Positions 56,852 to 64,000 of a DNA stretch of 64,000 nt are shown one piece after another. Position numbers and translations under genes: made by a program. Below the pieces are notes generated by a model that did not search any database, was not told the DNA's origin, and worked only from the letters and a program-made list of their open reading frames with translations. The DNA comes from Paraphoma chrysanthemicola (Eukaryota > Ascomycota > Dothideomycetes > Pleosporales > Phaeosphaeriaceae): positions 1,116,001 to 1,180,000 of the forward strand of contig JAGMWG010000019.1 of the NCBI GenBank assembly GCA_020744225.1, written 5' to 3'. How positions within the stretch are numbered: the stretch's first letter is position 1; each line of letters starts with the position of its first letter.

Positions 56852-59800
56852 TTAGAAACCCTTCCAATAGCATTCGAAATCACGGTGCTGCTTCCTGTCG
56901 CGGTCATACCAGTCTGCGTCGTTCAAATCGTTGCAGTTCATGTCCGACGGCAATAACTTCCGGTCCTGCACGTTTTTACAATATTGCCAGCACGTGTCCA
57001 CCTCGAACATCTTGTTTTCCAGTCTGTTCTCGGTCCACATATATGGTTTGCATGGCTTAGGACGGGCCCAACCACCAGTGTTATATGGGTTGAAACAATT
57101 TACCATCTCCTTCTGGATTTCGAACTTGACGCGCGTGTTGTCGAACTTAGCCCAGTCCGTGAGCCAGCCGTTGACACCAAAGGGCATCATGTGCTCCAGT
57201 GGGCGGTACTTGGATTCGACGTAAAACTGAACATCGGGCTTGTCCGATGAGGCTGCACTACCCTTACCGGCCTCATTACCGTTCGGATCCAGCAACGCCC
57301 AGTCAACATGCGCCTCCTTGTCGTTACGCCACACTTTAATTTTGACCGTCCACCTTCCATTCTTGTCCATCGGTCCTGGTGTGGGCTTTGGAGTAGCGGA
57401 TGTCGACGTACCAAACTCGAATGATGTTTGCTCAGACCAGCTCTGTGACCAGGTGGTTTTAATGGACGACGTAGGGGTAGGAGTCGCAAACCACGTCTTA
57501 CCATAGCTGGAGTTTGCCGGGATTGTCCAAGTCTTCGTGGGGCCATTGGACGGATACGTGATTGTGACGGTGAAGTTCTTCGCTGGAGCCCCCATGACCT
57601 CATGCGGGCATGCTGGGTGGGCGCAGACATTGCCCTGCCAACAGTCCTTGGGGGCGTTCGGCGCCAGGCACATGTCGCTTAGACAGCGATAGGCACAGAA
57701 CTCTGGATCATTGGTATCGCTGCATCGTTGCACGACACAGGTCTTGTCGAAGTAGTTCCAGCAGGGCCGGTTGTCCGTGCATGTGGGCGTCGCCGACGAC
57801 GAGGTGGAGGTTGTCGACTTGAACATGGTGGACGTCTGGGAGGGGACGTCCGTCATATTACCAAACATGCTTGTCGATTCGAAACCGGGATTGCCGATAT
57901 TGTCGCCTTCATCATCATCAAGAGAAAGCGGCGCGCGGGTACATGCAGGACCCGGAGTCTCCGAGCTGATGCTGTTGCTCTTCGTCTGTGATATTGTCTT
58001 GGTTTGCAGGTCGTCCACCACATTACACCCGGTCATGGTAACATCAAGCCAGGTGCTACACCACGAGGACGATGATGTGGCCGTCGTCACTTGAGTTGAC
58101 ACCCAAGTCGAGGTTGTGGTTGCGGAGATCGATGAAGACAGGCTGACCAATTCGTTGCATGCGACATAACGTTCTACCGCCGTCTTCATGTCTTTGGGGT
58201 CGCATTTCTTGGGTTTACCATTCGGTGGCTTCGGAGGATGTACATTAGGCGGAATTGGCGTGGGCATTGGTCCAGGTTTGGGACCCTGACCTTTGCAGAT
58301 CTCCTTGGGGCATGGCGCGCAACCTTCTTCACCGAAGCACCAGCCGTCGCATCCAAAGATGCCGCAGTTGCCATTACATCCCCACCACTTGCATGGATCG
58401 GGGAAAAGTCCGAAAAACTTGATTATGATTTTGATCCACCACGGAATATCGACCGGACAGCCAGGACCATAAGGTAGGCCCATCCAGCCACATCCTGTTG
58501 TTAAGGTTAGCATAAATTAGAGGAGGAAAGAACAGAAGGGAAGAGACATACCACACCCAAGGATCTTGCATTTCTTGCCGTCCTTCTCGTCCTTCTTGTG
58601 ACGCGAGTATCCCCACCAAACCCAGCACCAGTCGTACCACCAGCATTCTGGCGGTGGAACCTCAGGAAGGTCGATGTCGCAGAACTTATTACACCATGGA
58701 AATACTAAACACTCGGGAGGACACCAGGGCCGCTCTCCTGGTATAGATGACATCGATGGCTTGGGTGCCCCTGACGGCTTTGCTGGGTCAGTTGGCTTTG
58801 CTGGATCAGTCGACTTCGCAGGATCGTTTGGCTTCGCAGGATCGGTAGACTTCGCCGGATCATTCGGCCTTCCCGATCCAGTTGACTTTGGCGCCTCCGA
58901 GGGCTTTGGGTCGGTGGAAGGCTTCGGGCTGCCAGAGGATTTGGCGGGGTCAGTAGGCTTCGCAGGGTCTGAGGATTTCGGCGCATCTGAGGACTTCGGA
59001 CTATCAGAGGGCTTTGCAGAGTTTGAAGACTTTGCGCTGTCCGAAGTTGAAGCTGCAGGTGGGCTTGACACTTGGTTACCAGAGCTGTTCACAGGTGGCT
59101 TGGAAGGCGACTGCGGAGTCGTGGAAGAGCCCACGGGGGAACCACTTTGGGTTGCAGAGGGTGCGTTCTGGGTTGTTGACGGCTGATTCGAAGTGCTTGC
59201 AGGAGCATTGGATGATCCAGCTCCACCCGAAGAGCCTAGGACGGGAGTGGAGGAGCTCACACCTGGTGTGGGTGAAGGCACAGATACCGAGGAGGGCGAA
59301 GCACCAGTTGAACCAGGTTGGTTGGATGAAGGAGGCGGATTGCTGGGTCCAGGCGGAGGGGATGATGGCTTTGGAACGGGCACAGGAATAATCGTCGCGC
59401 CTCCAGATGAGCTTGGAGGGGCACCGCTTGAGCCAGAGTTTTGCGACGAGCCAGGAGGAGAGGATTGCTGGACGCTAGAGGATGGCGACGGAGGAATTGA
59501 AAGTGAGCCGCTTGAGGGCGGCGTGAGAGGTGCAGAACTAGGCCCTGGTGATGGTGCTGGGGCCGGCGTGCCACTGCCAGCCGGCGAAGTGCCCTGCGGG
59601 CTGGATGCTATAGAGGACGATGCACCAGACGATGGCGTCGCGGGCGGAGGTGAACCAGGGCCGCTCGGGGAAGGCCCCGGCGCTGATGACGGTGCAGCCG
59701 AAGTCGGTGGTCCTGAAGGGGCTTTCGAGGATGCAGGTGGCGCGGCAGATGCTGATGGCGACACGGGATTACCAGGCTGCGAAGGTTGTGGTGAGCCACC

Positions 59801-61073
59801 ATCACTAGGACACGACGAATAGTCGATGGCCCAAAGTGCGGTACCACCAAGGCAACGGCCGTTGGCCAGCCCCAGCTTCTTCCCTAAAGTTCCGGCGTCG
59901 TCAAAACCAATCCACTGGTCGTCCCAAGTCACCTCATTGACCTCAGCGCCACCAGCAATGACCTTCCAGTTGAGCTTCTTCTCGCTGATCAGACGGCGGA
60001 TCTCGCATGTGCTGAGGACACCTTCCTGTGAGGTACACGAGCCCTTCTTGCTTGGACCAGTAAAAGTGCACCCATAGTACATACAATTCTTGTCGGCAAC
60101 GGTGTAGCCGCGGCCGTAGTTTGCGATGCCAAGGTTGACCTTCTTCGAGTCGATGTCTTTGGACCACAGGAGGTTGAGAGCGGCGTCGATCTCCTTGAGG
60201 TCGGTATGAGGCTTGATCTTCGCTCCAAGCCCAGGGATGTCTTTATCCCACTGTCCATGGAGATCATATGTGAGAATGCCCATCCAATCGACGTGTGCCT
60301 CAAGACCCTTGGGATCCATGTTGCTCATGTAGTCGTACTGAGCAGGGAGAACAACACCAAGGCCGACGTCTTTGCCCAAGGCCTGGCGCATCTCCTTGAC
60401 CAGTTGTACATGGTTCTGTGCATCTTGCGAGCGGCCGCCTCGTCCCGGGTGTCCGGGCCACTCCCAGTCGATGTCAACGCCGCGGAACTGCCACTTTGAC
60501 AGGAACTGCTTCACTGAGTCGATGAAAGCCTTGCGGTTGCTCTGAGAGCTGACCATGTCAGACCAAGTAGTGCGCGTCGGGCCTGGGTCCGAGAACTCGA
60601 AGCCGCCTATGCCAATCCACTTGGAGACATTGTCGGGTAGGACGAGGAACTGCTTGTAGATGTCCTCGTCATCTTTGTTCATGAAGCCAACTTGAAAGGT
60701 TTTCGGGTCAATGGTCGCAAAGGCAAGCACAAGATGGGTGATGCTGGTGAGGTCGAGCTGGCTGGGTAGGACCTTATCGCAGTCACGGCGACGAGAATTC
60801 CTGTGGCACGTGAATTAGCTGAGTTGAAGGCATTGTTTCGATAATGTCAGTTTACCAAGATTGATAGTAAGCTACACGCCGAGACGCCGAGCCACTGTTC
60901 TTGCCGCAGGACGGTGCACTGGCAGCCGTCGTGGCGACGTCGAAATGGGGAGGAACGCCATCCAGATCGAGACGCGGTGCACCAAAGTAGGTGAGGTTGG
61001 ATTGCTGCGAGCTGGACGCGTTGACGCCAATGGCAACCAGCCCCAATGCCAGGAGCGAAAAGAGGGAGCGCAT
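56852..61073 (-). CDS. Large secreted GH18 chitinase with repetitive linker and Cys/Trp-rich tail
   Basis: Three exons, complement(56852..58494, 58552..60800, 60856..61073), 1369 residues. Signal peptide 1-19. The GH18 barrel is about 65-405: RVAYYQSWN at the first strand, GIGGFEFSDPG, the catalytic FRGVDIDWEWPG (Asp182, Asp184, Glu186), WMGILTYDLHGQWD, YGRGYT and LWAIDYSSC. All residues needed for substrate-assisted catalysis are present. A Pro/Ser/Gly linker of about 300 residues follows, ending in DPAKST/DPAKPT repeats. Next comes a Cys/Trp-rich block (ECWWYDWCWVWWGY, PCKWWGCNGNCGIFGCDGWC), then Ser/Thr-rich and cysteine-containing regions and a C-terminal folded region of about 200 residues. 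No LysM or hevein-type chitin-binding motif is evident. The Cys/Trp-rich block may bind polysaccharide (inference). Confidence 0.92.
58755..59045 (-). repeat. Tandem 18-bp coding repeat in the chitinase linker
   Basis: Roughly a dozen imperfect 18 bp units encode DPAK-S/P-x hexapeptides (DPAKST, DPAKPN, DPAKST, DPAKPT and so on), becoming more diverged towards the catalytic domain (SDAPKS, SDSPKS). The last few units are nearly identical in DNA, as expected from recent slippage or unequal exchange. Confidence 0.8.
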
Positions 61074-62134
61074 TGCGCTGGGCTGCGGTGTGGGACGTCG
61101 AGGCAAGCGCGATGGAGCTGTGAGATGCGCACCAGTCGCGGTTTAGGGAAGGCGAGAGATTGATAGTCCGCCTTGTGCTGGGTGTGGGCTGGTATAGAGA
61201 AGAGAGACTGGAAGGCAAGGGCCGTGGATGTATTTCTAATAAGAGGCTTGCTCCGGGCGTTTGGCGGCGGTGATGTTGAGAGCCTGCGCCGTGTGGTAAA
61301 CCAGTGGTGAGAGGCAGCCGGCAAACAGATCGAGGAAGTCGCAACGCAGATCTGCGCGGTGAGACGAGAAATCTCAATGCTACAGCTCATTGATGAGCCA
61401 TCGACTCCAGAGCATTCACACTGCGAGCTATAATTATGTTGAGGGTCCTGTCGAGTCCGGTTCCTCGCGCCGACATCGTTGAACAGCACCAATGCCTGAG
61501 CCGAATTCGACACTGACTACTCTTATCTCTACTGCTTTTCTGGCCATGTCTGCGCGTTACCATATGTCGCTGGTGACATATCTTTGGGGCTGCTACTGAG
61601 AGATCACTGTATGAACTCGAGGTCAAGATAGCCACGTTGACGCATGAAATGATACCAGAGCCGAGTCTGATCTCTCCATGTTTATACTTAACGCTTTAGG
61701 TCTGCTTCAAAACAAGAAAGAACCAGCAAGCCGTGACCATACTCCAAAGCTTACAATCCAAAGCTAGAGTGGAGGAGCTCGTCTGGTGACTGAAATGCAT
61801 TGACTGCCGCAACATTCAAGTGTGCGATGGAGAGTCGCGAAGATTGGACGCGTCGCACGAGCATTTGTGGCCGGCAATGCAGTTTAAATTCATGCCCATC
61901 ACATATATAGCAGGCGATGATCAATGGAGATGGCATAATCAAATATCTTGAGCTTCTGAACGAGGGAAACATGAGACGGACGAAAGAAGGAGCGCAACGC
62001 GGTCGGGGCTACCCCACATTTCCAAACACGCTAGATGCTTGGCAACACGCGACCAGGTGACCATTACTCCTATCCAGAGGTCGCTCCTTGCTATTCCCCA
62101 TCCTCGTATGTGCCATCTCTGCACGAAGACTAGT
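61074..62134. other. Divergent promoter, chitinase / unknown gene
   Basis: 1.06 kb between two genes transcribed apart. Several minus-strand frames (61074-61513) continue the chitinase leader but carry no extra domain. No operator motif recognised. Confidence 0.45.
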
Positions 62135-63498
62135 ATGGCGCCTCTCTCGGAAGAGCAGCATCCTTCTCAGGGACCTATGTCAGCCGCTGATCTCCGATCT
62201 TTTGTTGCACGAGCGACTGCCGTCAATTTCAAGTCAGCATCTAAATGGCACCGAGACACGCGACGAAGCGAATTACGGAGTCAGTTGTTTTGGTATGGTA
62301 TCGATCACGGAGAGAGAATGATGTTGCCCACGCTGGAGAAGCTCTTGCGACAAGCCGTCGAGGCGAATGAGGTGTTTTCAAGTCGTGTATTGTGAGCTTG
62401 TCTTGATGCTGACTGCGACGTCAACAGTGCCATGAAGATGCGCCACGAGTGGTGGAATTCAAGAGGCGCAAAGACGATGCAAGACGTAAAAAGGAGGTGG
62501 CATGGCTGAATTGCGAGACTCCCGGCGAGCGAGCACGCGAGAACCTCGATCGGTTCATGGAGTACTACTTCATCACCGATGGTGAGCCTGATCCCGCAAA
62601 GACTACCGAACCTCTCGCCTTGTATGGATACGAAAATCGCAAAGCCTTTCATATCCGTGCAGGTCATGTACCTGGCCTTGCGACATTGAGTGGCGGCGAA
62701 TCGCCCGACCGTACTTTGTGCGTTGGCTGGGATCGAAACGCTGTGTGGCAGCTTGCTGGATCCATTGATAATGAGGTGCGCCAGAAAATGGCCAAGCAAC
62801 TAGAGCACAAATGGGAAAGGGTTTTCGAAGAGAATCGCGCAGTCATCGCAAACCTGCCGCGAAAGGGACGCTCTAAGAAAGGCGCCCGGCCTCTGAGCAA
62901 TCGCGAAAAGCTGGACAAATGCATAGGTTCCTACGTGATCCGATGTGAAGAACTCTCAAGTGGTTTTGATGAGTGCGAGTCCCTCAGTCTCGACATCGCG
63001 AGCGGCCCAGCTGCCGGTATTCTTGAAGGCGCCGTCCAGTTAGGAATAATTAAAGGCACAATGCTTCTCGCTTTTGATGAGGATGATCTAGAAGAATACG
63101 TGGACGCAGCCGAGTTCGCCGAGAATACTGTGTACGATGAAGATCGGGGTAGATGGGTATACCCATCAAAGACGAAACGAAAGGTTGGCGAGAGTAGCGA
63201 GGGCCGTCCGAGGAAGCGATTCAACACCAATACTACTACGGCCCACCGTCTTTACTTTCGTCTTCGAGGGCGTGAAACCTCAGAAGGTCTCGTCCTTTGT
63301 GACCCGAAGAAGGGGGTTTTGGATTTCACAGATGAGCGCTTTGTGACCTTCAAAGCCGTTGGGTCTATAGAATACGTAGGTAGCAAGGTGCCATTCGAAG
63401 GTTTCAAAATCAGCCAAACTCCGAAAACGAAGGCAGAGTCATGGGACTCATTCTCTGCAAGTGCTTATGGATATGGAGTAGTTCGGCGATGGCATTAA
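62135..63498 (+). CDS. Basic protein of unknown function, possibly nuclear
   Basis: Two exons, join(62135..62386, 62428..63498), 440 residues. The intron is short (41 bp, GTATTG...CAG), chosen because it is the only join that keeps frame; a GTGAGC four bases later does not. No family recognised. Visible features: LRSFVARATAVNFKSASKWH, basic runs FKRRKDDARRKKE, LPRKGRSKKGARP and RKVGESSEGRPRKRF (nuclear-localisation-like), an acidic DEDDLEEYVDAAEFAE, and a C-terminal sheet-like region (HRLYFRLRGRETSEGLVLCD, then GVLDFTDERFVTFKAVGSI) ending YGYGVVRRWH. The last part could be a small substrate- or protein-binding domain. An upstream in-frame ATG at 62039 is possible but adds unconserved-looking residues. 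Confidence 0.75.
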
Positions 63499-64000
63499 TA
63501 CGCGAGGTCTCAACCTAAGATAAAAAGAAACACGATATAGCCAGCCGGTTGTGAGAAATGCAGACAGTATGTTGGCAAGCGCGAGTTTTCATGCTTTGCG
63601 CAAAATATTTGACGCGTTTCCGCAGCTTTGAAACCTTCATCTACTGTATACGATATGTTTCCCTGTTTCCGACACAATGTACAAGACTCCAGTGTCGCGA
63701 CCGAGTGCGTGGTGAAATCAACGGCATCGCGCAAGGGGAGTTACGGGAGCAAATAGAAGTGTAATGAAGTCCTTTCGCCAACTTGCATGAAGGGATTTTC
63801 AGTAAGATTTCATATTTTCACAAAATGTACATCGTTACGTCGAATCAGCCTAACCTGCCACATCGTAGCTGAAGATCTCGATATGCCACCCATCCCACAA
63901 AGTCACTCTTCGCGGTCAGTTGGCGAAAATGTATCATGCCTCATCGACGATGACAGCCGCTCGAGCCATGCTGGCCGCATCTGGTAACCACGGCGCCTCA
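63499..64000. other. Downstream spacer at the window edge
   Basis: No gene supported. Short frames only; probably 3' UTR and intergenic DNA, possibly continuing into a gene beyond the window. Confidence 0.45.

Noticed and set aside
59193..59822. 209-codon plus-strand frame rich in Gly, Glu and Pro
   Set aside because: Mirror image of the Pro/Ser linker of the chitinase on the minus strand; low-complexity repeats keep all frames open.

Overview
The window is about 64 kb of nuclear chromosome from a filamentous ascomycete. The evidence is interrupted genes with mostly 45-95 bp GT-AG introns carrying CTAAC/CTGAC-type branch sites, about 50% GC, and a typical mould gene complement: a SAT4-type rhodopsin-like membrane protein, a Zn2Cys6 regulator, a GH18 chitinase, small secreted proteins and short-chain dehydrogenases. 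A dothideomycete is my best guess, but the sequence alone does not prove the class. No phage, plasmid, CRISPR, rRNA or convincing tRNA was seen. Splice sites below were placed by hand from reading frames and consensus.

Layout. 0.5-3.1 kb: a lysine-rich protein of unknown function (-). 6-7.7 kb: a secreted SnoaL-like protein (+) and a four-helix membrane protein (-). 9.7-11.1 kb: a SAT4/rhodopsin-like membrane protein (+). 11.9-13.3 kb: a six-exon secreted protein (-) whose best model has two amber codons. 14.7-26.2 kb is gene-dense: an SDR (+), an Osh1/2-type oxysterol-binding protein (-), the ATP synthase assembly factor ATP12 (-), a Zn2Cys6 regulator (+) and a 64-residue protein (-). 27.2-36 kb: a class II aldolase-like gene (-), a C2H2 zinc-finger protein (+), and a decayed second aldolase locus flanked by related repeats. 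36.4-45.8 kb: secreted alpha-carbonic anhydrase (+), SDR (+), PI-PLC-like protein (-), SDR (-) and a SAC phosphoinositide phosphatase (+). 47.5-49.5 kb: a hexose-transporter-type MFS protein (+). 51.4 kb: a small cysteine-rich secreted protein (+). 52-55.4 kb is gene-poor. 55.4-63.5 kb: an unknown membrane protein (-), a 1369-residue chitinase with a repetitive linker and a Cys/Trp-rich tail (-), and an unknown basic protein (+).

The genes do not form one obvious pathway or biosynthetic cluster. Three encode lipid or phosphoinositide functions (OSBP, PI-PLC-like, SAC phosphatase), but they are far apart and differently oriented, so I treat that as coincidence. Several products face the outside of the cell: carbonic anhydrase, chitinase, the SnoaL-like protein and the cysteine-rich protein.

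The most striking observations are a predicted one-nucleotide exon (or stwintron-like double intron) in the sugar transporter; an apparent duplication and decay of the aldolase locus with matching flanking repeats; two CAG-to-TAG-compatible stops in a secreted-protein gene; and the unusual architecture of the chitinase.
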